Shown here: positions 33,101-64,000 of the stretch, one piece after another | How positions within the stretch are numbered: the stretch's first letter is position 1 | Layout: every line of letters begins with the position of its first letter | NCBI GenBank assembly: GCA_021613335.1 | Contig: JAJTWR010000231.1 | Coordinates: 3,757,001-3,821,000 of the forward strand | Length of the DNA: 64,000 bases | Reading direction: 5' to 3' | Origin: Whitmania pigra | Lineage: Eukaryota > Annelida > Clitellata > Hirudinida > Haemopidae | The notes under the pieces: model-generated | Database searches by the model: none | Seen by the model: the letters and a program-made list of their open reading frames with translations, nothing else | What the model was told of the DNA's origin: nothing | Position numbers and translations under genes: made by a program

Positions 33101-35140
33101 GTTTTGCACATACCTTGCAGCTAGCTGTTAAAGATGCACTAAAAACTGTTCCTTTAGCAGAGAAAATTTTAAACGAAAGCAGCGCTGTAGTTGTTTTCTT
33201 CCGCAGGTCACTATACTGGAATGAAGAGCTCCAGAAAAAATCAGATGGTTTGACTCTGCTAGCCGCTGTGCCTACCAGATGGAACTCCAATCTGATAATG
33301 CTAAGAAGCTGCAGTATGGAATGCGGTTAATGAAACTCTAGTTAAAGCCAAGGAAGTCAAACGCAGCTCAGGTGCACGTGTCCCTCGAAAAACAGTTTCA
33401 CGTTCTTTGCTGCTTGAGCTTGTCTCTTTACTTGAGACATTTGAAGAAGCAACACAGGTGCTGCAAGGTGATGGTGTCACAATTTCTCAAGTGATACCTG
33501 CATTAATTGGGATTGATGAAGCAGTTTCAAACTGTCAAAACCCAGTTAGTTGCTCTGAAAAAAAACTTTCGTGCAGTTCTTCATAACCGATTCCAGAAAT
33601 CTATGAGAAGACCAGAGTATGTGGTCTCAACTGTGTTGGATAGTCGTTTCAAACTAGTTCCTTTTGGTACCACCCCGCTGCTTGATTCGCATTTTACTGA
33701 CAGTGGCTCACAGAAAAGTCCTACATTAATAATCCCATCAGCCAATGAGGCAAGATCTCTTCTTCTTCACATGATGGATTCAATAAAGTCAGATGAAATA
33801 ACAGGGTCTCACACTGCACAGTCTAAAACCTCATGCCAAACAGAAAAGAATCTACCTGAACCAACTACCAGTTCGGCGGAGCATTTTTGCAAGATACCAT
33901 TGTCCTCAGGTATGAACAAATTATATTGGATTGGAAATGTACGTTAATTATTAAATAATATGTATATATTGCAGGTTAGTGACGAAGAGGATTCAGTGTA
34001 TCTTAATGCTCCAACGGACCACAACATCACTGCTGAACAATTTTGGGCAGCTGATGGTCACCGCTTTCCAAAACTACAACGACTTGCGCGTAGACTTCTA
34101 AGCACCCCAGCATCATCTGGAAGTGTGGAGAGACTGTTTTCAATTTCAGGTGCTTAAGTCTCTGCCAGAAGAAATCGATTATCAGTGTCGACTGTGGATT
34201 CACTGTTGCTCTTGAGGGAGCAGAACTGACTCAAACTGGGTTTTAATGATTTTTTTTAAACGGTAATAAAACTGTAAAAATGTTGGCTGTTAATTTCATT
34301 GTGTTTTGCTCGAAAAAATTCGCGAAGCTAGGGCAGCAGTAAATTTTGGAAGATTTGATTCGATTTGGGATTTGATTCTACTTGGAATTTTGAGATTCTA
34401 TTTGAGATTTGGTTGTTGAGATTTAAATCATTTTACAAATGATTTGAGATTTGATCATTGAGATTTGATTTGAGATTTGCCCATCACTGATACTAAGAGA
34501 AAGATTAGTTCCGCTTGGTCACCTGGAAAGGATGGCTGCAAAGTTCATGCAGTACCCTATGTATAATAGCTACTTAGTTTCTCATGAGTATTTGTTAGCT
34601 TCAAGCTTGGCTAGTAACATTGTAACAAGTAAGCTTGCAACATCTAGGGGGCATTGGGTCGTGCTGCAATACTGGCTAGCCCCGAATTTGCCGACCCTTG
34701 CTGTATATATGAATAATATAACTCGTAATAATATGACGATCTACAAATGCACTTATTATTATTATTATTAATTATTATCATCAACAAACAAAAACTGAAT
34801 TGTAATAGCTAAAAAGATATTTTAATTTCGTTTCTTTTTTGTTTCCGAAGAAATTTTGACCTTAAACGAAAGTGATACTCGGTTGATCTCTAATGGCATC
34901 TTTATACAATTTAATTTTAGTGAAGCAATGCTTTATAAACAATAAAATAAAGAGTATGTTGTTTTTAAATGCTGACTAAGCATTTTTAATTTTGATTTTT
35001 GGGACCCTTGTGATTTTGTCATATAGAGGTTTTATTTAATTTGTTTAAATAAGTTAAGTTACAAACCTAGTGGGGCAGCAGATGTTTCTACAATTTTAGC
35101 TTGAAATAACCACTTAGGAGCATCCAGAGGATTTAAATCA
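30177..35140 (-). CDS. RAB3GAP1: RAB3GAP1-like gene, partial (catalytic subunit of Rab3 GTPase-activating complex)
   Basis: RAB3GAP1 with RAB3GAP2 acts on Rab3 and Rab18. Exon 35140-35067 reads SDLNPLDAPKWLFQ, matching the family's SDLDPIQAPHW block. Then 31394-31217 (FCDVNPGCVLGDFMRW), 31139-31059, 30876-30780 (VLHWLASLKISDLMLELIPW), 30642-30545 and 30407-30177 (LLKKF, LGKLIYNFF) join in perfect phase and match the C-terminal third of the family. Missing are the N-terminal third, the roughly 350-residue centre that should lie between 35.07 and 31.39 kb, and the conserved C-terminal tail ending in an AGAFSSDTxFF-like motif. The phases of 35067 (phase 1) and 31394 (phase 2) also do not fit directly. 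A hAT fills most of that gap. The visible exons have no stops and good splice sites, so this is either a recently broken gene, a partial duplicate or a misassembled locus. Confidence 0.7.
31430..31516 (-). repeat. GCGCC repeat fragment with (ATT)n tail
   Basis: aaggcgcctctgacgctacg then cggcgctttataaattaatt and att repeats. It is the inverted start of the GCGCC repeat family. The same ending occurs at 23858-23905 and about 40215-40250, which suggests the family is bounded by a ttataaattaatta(tta)n end. Confidence 0.6.
32430..34231 (+). pseudogene. hAT transposase pseudogene
   Basis: Pieces in order: GYVVTDNARNMLKAL (DDE first Asp region, ~32510), an interruption by TTAGGG-like sequence, LPCFAHTLQLAVKDALK (~33090), VPTRWNSNLIML (~33270), RPEYVVSTVLDSRFKLVPF (~33610), and the C-terminal block LLSTPASSGSVERLFSISGA (~34100). 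The last is followed directly by a TAA at 34154-34156 and then VSARRNRLS in the same frame, which in active relatives is continuous. Frameshifts occur near 33300 and 33520. Motifs are those of ZBED-type hAT transposases. It is clearly inactive. Confidence 0.88.
32765..32860 (+). repeat. Interstitial telomere-like (TTAGGG) tract
   Basis: About 95 bp of irregular ggttagg / gggttaggg words within the hAT element, including ggataggggttagggtaggg repeated twice. It interrupts the transposase frame. It is degenerate, not a functional telomere. Confidence 0.8.
34498..35066. other. Intron-like DNA of the RAB3GAP1-like gene
   Basis: Lies between the hAT element and exon 35140-35067. It was searched on the minus strand for the missing central RAB3GAP1 exons; nothing resembling them is visible. 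A short (ATT)n run occurs at about 34753-34775. Confidence 0.4.
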
Positions 35141-35377
35141 CTTTAAATTAAACAAATTAGTAGTTTATAATATGTTTTTTCCATAATTATATACCTATTT
35201 TTTACTCAAACTAAATAACAAAATAATAATAATAATAAAAAGCAGCCCAATAAAATTAATAAACTAAAGTAAATGTAAATTAGTGAAATTGTTAGATTAT
35301 AAGCATTTCCATGTAGATAATCGTGATGTTCTGTGTTGAACAAGATTATGAAGACATTTGGTTTCATGAACTTAACC

Positions 35378-35720
35378 ATCGATAAGTTATATTAGTTGCA
35401 GCTTCAAATCATATACATTGCAATAAGAACTCAGGGAAGGATCAAAAGAAATTAGACGATCTGAGGAACAGGCTTGTCGTGATGAGTATCCGGTAAGGTG
35501 GATCACTTTGTGTGGCTTGAATATGTTGTTTGTCAATCGATAAGATAGATTAAATTCCAATTCCAAATCAAGCTCTTGTAACCGGAACTCGGGGAAGGAT
35601 CGAAAGAAATTGGTCACCGACATGACTTAATGAGTATCTGATAAATTCTCTAAGTTTTGATTCTCTTTGCGCACATTGCACATGTTGCTTGTCAATCGAT
35701 AATTTATATTAAATATCAAC
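35378..35720. repeat. ~158-bp tandem repeat, two units plus a partial
   Basis: atcgata recurs at 35378, 35536 and 35695. Each is followed by a gatagattaa / ttatattaa-like segment and, in the two complete units, by ggaactcggggaaggatc-like sequence. The units differ by many substitutions, so the duplication is old. Confidence 0.7.
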
Positions 35721-36007
35721 TTGAAAAGTCCACGGAAAGTGAGGGAGTAGCCAGAATCCTATTAATATTTTAGACAATTAATTTTCCACTTAATGAAATT
35801 TGCTGAATTCAAGCATTCAAACCACTAATTTCATTTAATTAAATTTGAAATCAGTTATCGGTTAATCTATTCAACTCATATAAAACAATTTTTTTAAAGA
35901 TACATTGACAGGGCTGTATGTTGCCAGGCTATTTTGATGTGGCTGTTTCGACTGGGTTTTTTTTGTCCTGGACTATTTTGTTGCCAGGCTATTCTGACGG
36001 GTCACCA

Positions 36008-36232
36008 AGGGAAGCAGAACTCACAAAAATATGTTCAAACCATTATCTCTTTCTGTTGTGTGACAAATTTGGAGATGATTCAGTCATTTTTCAGCATGAC
36101 AATGCCCCGCTACACACATCAGGACTGAAAAAAGCTTTTCTCCAGAAGAGGATTTTGAAGGTTCTGAAGCGACCAGCTCGCTCCCAAGATTTTAACCCAA
36201 TTGAAAACATGTGGGTACTGCCTGCTAGGAAG
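36008..36232 (+). pseudogene. Tc1/mariner transposase fragment
   Basis: Contains SVIFQHDNAPLHTSG and, 30 residues on, RPARSQDFNPIENMW. These match the second and third acidic positions of Tc1-family DDE transposases (xxQxDNAPxH and DxNPIExxW). The N-terminal DNA-binding region and the first Asp are absent. Confidence 0.85.
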
Positions 36233-36429
36233 GAGTATTACAATGGGAAGCAGTATTTCAATGTTAATAAAAACATGGCAATTGATATTATTAAACCTTA
36301 ATCACTCACAAGATGTTGGTAGAGTTAGTGACTTCAAAAGATTCCAATGAAATTTCTGACCAAGTTGCATGTAGATAGAATTCACCGCAACGAAATTTTT
36401 GGCTTAATGAACATGCTAATTGAGCTCAT

Positions 36430-36660
36430 GTGATACTCCTCCCACTCCTCTTCTCAAGAAATACGCTCTAATTCTATCCCCAATCCTCACTAAACTAGCA
36501 AACCTTTCTTTTAGCACTGGCACTTTTCCGTCCATCTTTAAGAGGGCCCAAAAAAAGCCAAGCCCCGATCCGAGCTCGCCTGACAATTACAGACCTATCT
36601 CCAACCTCTCTACTATGTCAAAACTGCTTGGAAGACTCATTCTCATTGTGGCCATTCCGA
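36430..36660 (+). pseudogene. Non-LTR reverse-transcriptase fragment
   Basis: About 77 codons including LANLSFSTGTFPSIFKRA, then SPDNYRPISNLSTMSKLLGR. That is the N-terminal start of the RT domain in CR1/L2-like LINEs (NYRPISxLxxxSKxxER). It stops abruptly at about 36665. Confidence 0.82.
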
Positions 36661-37199
36661 CCTAACAATTTGTAATGTCAATATAATTAAACAATTAGGT
36701 TAAGGTACCTTATATAATTTTTGAATAAGGTATTTGTAGCAATATCCAGTGGTTGCAGTTTTGATGTTAGACCACTTTATGATTGCAACATGACATCCGT
36801 TTGATTATCTACTTAAGTGGCTCTTCTTTACGAGCAGTCATTGCACCCATGATCACCAGCGAGCTCTTTGAAAAGAATCCGCCCGTCTATAGGAATGTCC
36901 CATTCTGCATTGAGAGACTCATTGCTGTTGTGTCCATCTAGCCTTTATTGTTGCAGTGAACAATAACTCTAGCTGGGGTGACCCGTCATAACAGCCCGGG
37001 GACAAAATAGTCCCGTCAAAACAGCCCGTCAAAATAGCCCAAGACAAAATAGCCCCAGGGGGGAGGGGCCAGTATTTCGTGCCAAATACAAGTTTAAAAT
37101 CAAATCACGCACAACCTCAGTTCAATAATTATATTTTAGGTAAAAACATGTTTAATAACTGATATGTTTAAAGAAATTTTAAACGCCGAAGTTTTTTTA

Positions 37200-38130
37200 G
37201 AGCTTATAAATCTACTACTCTATCAAGAAAATCTTTCGTTGGAACTTCGAGACCTTCAATGCTTATGGTCATGCAATGAGTTAAAGTTTCTGGTAGCATT
37301 CTATTTCTTGCTTTGCTTATAATCCTGTTCATTGTACTGAATGAGCTTTCTACTGAAGCAGTTGTAACTGGAATTACAAGAAGAATTTCACAAAGCCTTT
37401 GGTAGTTCACAGTATCCCAACTCAGCTTCCAATATTTTGTTCATGGGTTTTCATCTGTTTTGTACTTTTTGTATTCAACCATAGATTTTATGAAAAGTTT
37501 AAAAGATTTTAAATCCGCGAGTACAGCTTCTGCATTTAGAATGGGAAAGTTGTTACAAAAAGTTATGATGTCTTATCTTGAATATTTGACATTGATTCAA
37601 AAGTTTCAAATTTACTTGCAAATAACATAATCTCAATCGATTTGTCATTAAATCTGTCTTCAAGTTCTTTGATGACAGTTTCACAATACCTCTTCATTCC
37701 TGGTAATACGCTTTTAGCACTTTCATCTTCAACCAGGTGTGTTTCTAATTTTATCTCATCAACTTTGCATTTAATCTTTTTTTGTAAATGACTCTCGGTA
37801 TCTTGCACTGCTTCACAATATCATTCAAGTGCAATTTTGTTGAAGTAATCAAAGGGATGACTTTAGTCAAACTTAAATCTTTTTTTTTGTAAAGCATTGC
37901 TGAGAAAAGAGAGTGCACCGAGAATTTCACTCATAACTTGGCAGATGATTATAAAACTTTCATTTTTAATCTCAAGCAAAATTCCACCAGCTAATGAAGC
38001 CAAATTTTCTCCTTCTTTGTGAATATGCTCACATGCTACCAGAATTGATTTTAAGCTTCTGAAGACAGCATTCACAATCCTGTGGTGGGACAGCCATCTC
38101 ACTTCAATACATTCAAACAAACCAGATACT
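37200..38130 (-). pseudogene. hAT-like transposase remnant (ZNF862/KIAA1586-like type)
   Basis: On the minus strand, ECIEVRWLSHHRIVNAVFRS (about 38105) precedes the C-terminal block VIPVTTASVESSFSTMNRI (about 37360), ending at a stop at 37204-37206. RWLS and the PVTTASxExSFS block typify the hAT lineage related to vertebrate ZNF862/ZMYM proteins. The frame is broken into at least three pieces. 38605-38665 carries more gtcaaaatag units, so this may belong to the same element as the arrays to its left. Confidence 0.75.
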
Positions 38131-38604
38131 ATATACAGATACCATAGATATCTTAGTCTAAAGACATGTTAACAAATAAGGTTTTAGATCGCTACGGGTG
38201 GTAGGAAATTTTTTTATAACTTTTTTTGTCTTAGATTTATGGGTTTTTACATACACTATTAGTCAGAATTTTTTAAAAATTTATCTTTTATTTTCGGAGG
38301 GGGGGCGATGGCTGAGCTCCGGAGGGGATTCGCCCCCCCGAAGGTATGCCTGAAAGAAACCCTGTGGGCCAACATCCAAAGTTTTGAAAAGCATTGTTCT
38401 TTTGGACATGATGGTTAAAAAAATAAATGTAATTAAAATGTACAGTGATTATTTATTAAATAGCTATAGCAAAAAACAAGTGTTATAATCGTTTGAATGT
38501 TTTGTAAGTAATTTTTTACACAAACTGGAAAAATTGCATGTTATATAATACGGCAATTTTGAACATTCGTGTGCACGATAATTTCCTCCATTCACAAGTT
38601 TACC

Positions 38605-38665
38605 AATGAATAGCACCCTGTCAAAACAACCCCGTCAAAATAGCTCCGTCAAAAGTTTTTCGAAT
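38605..38665. repeat. CCCGTCAAAATAGC tandem units
   Basis: ccctgtcaaaacaaccccgt then caaaatagctccgtcaaaag: four diverged units of the 15-bp motif that also forms the arms at 35931-36005 and 36968-37065. Confidence 0.7.
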
Positions 38666-39860
38666 CTACGTTTGACCCAAGCACAACGGAAGCAATTCGT
38701 TGGCTTTCCCATTCCAGGTCATTAAATCATTTCATTCTTTTTGCTTTGCTGTCTTTCAAAATTTCATCAATGCACTAATGCATTCATTAATTCAATCTTG
38801 CATTCATTCTTCTTACGGCATTGCTTTAAAAATTCATTTTCTATTTCTCCAACCATCCGTTTGACAATCCAACCCTGCGTAGCACGGAGCGCTTCTAATA
38901 TCTAGCGCCTTCAAGCGCTTTCTCCCAGAACTGGAAAAATATTCGGACGGGGAAGTGCGGCTTAGGAACACCTTTTTTAATTGAAAGTAATAAAATGGAA
39001 ATCGCAATCTAGTGAAGTTTAAACATTGACTTAAATGGAAATTTTGTTTCTCGAATACTGAGATTCATTGAAAATTACTAAAATATCAATATTTGCGTAA
39101 TTACAAATAGGTTTGAGTAATAGATTTATAAATTAATAAAAGTAAATTTATTCGATGACATCAAATTTTCTCCAAAGCATAAAGCCATGTTAGAAAATCT
39201 TCTAATTTGTGAAAAATGAAAAAGTTGAAAGAGATGAACATGATCCAGCGAAACTTCCTTCCTCAAGAAATTAATTTTTATTCAAAATTCAAAAGTGGTG
39301 AGAATTTTAGATTTATCTTTCAATTAAATACCAAATTGACGATTGAATTAACAAAAAACATTAAAATTATTAAACAAATTATTAATTGGTTTAATGAACT
39401 ATTTAGCAAATATTGCTGTTTAAAAACCGAAAATGAGAGTAATAGAGAGATGTTTGAGAGAATGAGATGCATGAAATAATAAGAAAAGGACGGTAATAAA
39501 TGACACGAGTTTGACCAACTGAATGGCAAGTGAATTTCTAATGAAGTTATTTCCATTTCAACTTTAACAAATCTCAGTTTATTCGTAATTCGGTAATTAA
39601 AATAAATAAATTATAAATTAAATTGTTATTATGAAAATACTAGTAAATGCCTGAAAAATTTTCGATTCTTTTTGAGGACTTCCTCTTCTAGGTCCAATTT
39701 CTGTGTTTTTTGTTCTCATTTTTGTTTCCTTAAAACTTTCTTCCAAAAGTTCGAGGTATTGGCACCGCATAAATTCAATTGACGAGTTACCATGACAAGT
39801 GCTTCAATTCCAGAACCATCCAATTTTCTGTGACACCCATCGTTTCTGTCTTCCTTCACC

Positions 39861-61658
<21,798 letters not shown>

Positions 61659-61918
61659 GTGCTAATGATAAATGAATATTCAATTAACTAATAATTTCTT
61701 AATTAGATTATAATAGTTAGAATCATCTAACTTATCACCGCAATTATTGTTCGTTATAACTAATAATTGATTTTAATATTTGGAAAAGGAATTTATAGTA
61801 AAGATAATTTTTAAAAGTTTATCTTGAAAGCAGCAAATGCGATTATTCAGCATCATTCACCTTGTAATTCATAATTGTGATTTTATTTTATTGCATTTCT
61901 GTAACTGATTTAAATTAA

Positions 61919-62092
61919 TAAAAATGATTAATAAGAATGATTAATAAGAATAGTTAATAAGAATGATTAATGAAAATGATTAATAAGAATGGTTACTAAG
62001 AATGATTAATAAGAATGATTAATAAAAATGGTTAACAAGAATGATTAATAAGAATGGTTAATAAGAATGATTAATAAGAATGATTAATAGAA
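61919..62092. repeat. 13-bp minisatellite
   Basis: About 13 units of gaatgattaataa with minor variants (gaatggttaataa, aaatgattaataa). Confidence 0.9.
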
Positions 62093-62589
62093 AGTTTTAT
62101 TTAAAAGGTTTATTAGAAAGTCTGTTATTACTAACATTTTACAGAAATCAAGAAAATATTATCTTCAAAAGATAAAAGAGAACAGAATAATTTGATGACG
62201 ACCAGTAGACATTGACTAAGCTCATTTGTCACATTTGTGTCAGGAATGTGGGAAACATTTCTGAAACTTTAATCCAATCAATTTCAGTGTTGAAGCAGAC
62301 AAATTTATTTAACTTCTAAAAATAACAATAACATTAATATATATTTTATAATATATTTTGACATATTAGTTATTCAATTTAGTTTAGTAAAAACTATTAT
62401 TATTGTAAAACATTAATGATAGTAAATGCTTCAAATAACGTGTATTATAAGAAAATCTATAATTATTAAAAAATTACAAGGAATAACATAGTGCCTTAAT
62501 AATGATACTGTTTGATCAAAAATTGAAGCCCAAATTCTCTCAGGAAGCCTCAGATGATTCACGGTTTTAGAAGCTTTTCGGTGCTTTAA

Positions 62590-62715
62590 AATAAAGTTTT
62601 GATCATTTTCTTATCAAACATTTGGATTGAAAATAAAGTTTTGATCATTTTCTTATCAAACATTTGGATTGAAAATAAAGTTTTGTTCAATTTCTTATTA
62701 AACATTTGGATTGAA
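62590..62715. repeat. 42-bp tandem repeat, three units
   Basis: Units begin aataaagttttgatcatttt and end catttggattgaa; the third has a few substitutions. Confidence 0.92.
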
Positions 62716-63944
62716 GACATGCTGCATTGGCTTTAGTTTTTTAATTATTTGCAAGTTTAAAATCAATCACCCAAAATTCAGATTTTTCTATCAATCTTTT
62801 GCTTAATGTTGTTGATCTTGTAACGTGACATTAACATGTTGTTCCAATGCATTTTATTTATTTATTTATCAATTTAATAACTTTGTCGAAAGCAAATTAA
62901 AATTTCAAACAATCAACATCCAATATTTCAACCTTTTCAGCATTTAAATTATTATTTGCTGAAAGTCAAAAAATACAATAAAAAGTCAGCCGAATTCAGA
63001 ATTTAATGAGGAACCCTTACAATCACTTTCTTTAAGCTCAAATATTCTCGTATTCGCTTTTATCTCGATATCTTTTCTATTCGCTATTATTATTAAAATT
63101 TTGTTTTCGCTGAAAAATTGCTCATTACCAACATAACTAATTCCATTCACGATTTAATGATTTATTTTTCAAATCTGGAAAAAAGTAATTTCAGATTTTT
63201 AAAACGTAAGATCAATAGCATTTTTAATATGTGATCAGAATTTATTAAACGAAATACGTTTATAGAATACTATTATATTTTTGCACTTACAGACTTACAG
63301 ACTTTTTTAATAAAACCACTCTTTGCGTTAAACTGAATCGAGTTTAAATTGAATTAAATATTTATTATTTGATAAAGAAATGCCTATTAATTCTTAAATA
63401 TTAAATAATTTTCATGATTTTTATAATTTTCCCACGATTCAAATCACTACTCAGGTATTTTCATAACAAAAACTTTTGTCTACTTAAAGTTAAAATGATT
63501 AAATTGCAAGAATTTTACGAATAAGGTCTAAATATTTCCTATGAATTCTTTTCATTCAACATCTAATCAGATTATCATTCTTAATAATGTGTATTATCAC
63601 GTGTATTATTAAGCAGTGAGCCGCCTACGGAAATTTCGAACCCCCACATTGTTCCAATTTCGTAATGGAAAAGCAAAAAAATAAAGTTGCTCTAAAAAAT
63701 TAAAATAAGACCTGCTTCATATTTGCATGAGTTAGATGATTATTTAAATCAGCTGAATCATTGCCTTAGCATTTGTTATTTTCCCAGGTTATTGGTAAAT
63801 TAATCCTCAATCAATATCAACAATACATGTTTACGTTTTTCATGTCGTTTCTGAAAGAATTGAATTATTGCAAGTAATCCAATTTAAATTATTTGAAACA
63901 TTAATGCAACTTTTACATGTAAAGATTTATTTTAAAAGTACCAA
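62716..63944. other. Right-edge intronic DNA
   Basis: Presumably intron 7 of the glutamate receptor. I looked for the next amino-terminal-domain exon on the plus strand and found none. Confidence 0.4.
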
Positions 63945-63966
63945 TTTAAAAGTAATAATAATAATG

Positions 63967-64000
<34 letters not shown>
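63945..64000. repeat. (AAT)n microsatellite at the right edge
   Basis: aataat triplets up to the last base; the repeat may be why the sequence stops here if this is a contig end. Confidence 0.85.

Larger units (their letters stand above)
32253..34497 (+). mobile_element. Full-length but dead hAT transposon
   Basis: The 2229-bp element (32261-34489) has ends CAGTGATGGGC and GCCCATCACTG, with a perfect 8-bp target duplication atactaag at 32253-32260 and 34490-34497. Internally there are gatttgattcgattt-like subterminal repeats at both ends, a degenerate telomere-like TTAGGG tract, and a transposase pseudogene on the plus strand. It sits in the large gap of the RAB3GAP1-like gene. Confidence 0.93.
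35910..37070. mobile_element. Composite element bounded by CAAAATAGCC-type inverted repeats
   Basis: Left arm (35931-36005): repeats of ggctatttt / gactattttg ending gacgggtcacc. Right arm (36968-37065): the inverted version, ggtgacccgtc followed by several gtcaaaatagccc units. Between them lie a Tc1-like transposase fragment and a LINE reverse-transcriptase fragment. No target duplication was found, so the outer limits are approximate. Confidence 0.55.

Overview
This is a window of AT-rich animal (metazoan) genomic DNA. The evidence is many short exons with consistent GT-AG introns and an animal gene set: UBA5, a RAB3GAP1-like gene, an ionotropic glutamate receptor and a secreted multidomain serine protease. 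It also holds abundant hAT, Tc1, R2-like and I-like transposon remnants and long (ATT)n, (GAT)n and (GAGT)n arrays. It is not bacterial, and I see no operons, CRISPR arrays or tRNA/rRNA genes. I place it in an invertebrate but cannot fix the phylum from sequence alone. All multi-exon models below were assembled by eye from splice sites, reading phase and family resemblance; no transcript data were available.

Layout. 1-685 (-): first three exons of an unrecognised gene leaving the left edge. 1621-5442 (-): a complete 12-exon UBA5. 7023-7765 (+): a decayed immunoglobulin-superfamily pseudogene. 8.1-11.1 kb: a transposon block with one hAT element nested in another, plus a hAT-type MITE. 12701-24521 (+): a 19-exon, 1105-residue mosaic protease made of three fucolectin-type (FTP) domains, a Thr/Ser-rich linker, seven LDL-receptor class A repeats and a chymotrypsin-fold protease; an R2-like LINE sits in one intron. 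26152-29798 (-): a phase-consistent five-exon orphan gene for a single-pass membrane protein. 30177-35140 (-): a partial RAB3GAP1-like gene interrupted by an inactivated hAT. 35.4-38.7 kb: a mixed transposon graveyard. 39861-61658 (+): the 5' seven exons of an AMPA/kainate-type glutamate receptor (signal peptide and amino-terminal domain); the ligand-binding and channel exons should lie right of the window. Its introns hold several LINE and hAT copies.

Functionally the genes are unrelated neighbours: UFM1 activation (UBA5), Rab GTPase regulation (RAB3GAP1), extracellular recognition and proteolysis (the mosaic protease), and synaptic or chemosensory signalling (the receptor). Most notable are the mosaic protease, whose FTP modules have lost the usual fucose-contact residues; the receptor's roughly 140-residue low-complexity insertion in the amino-terminal domain; and a roughly 300-bp (GAGT)n array directly after that exon, every unit of which reads as a consensus 5' splice site. 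At least six hAT-type elements keep recognisable 8-bp target duplications, so their boundaries are firm.
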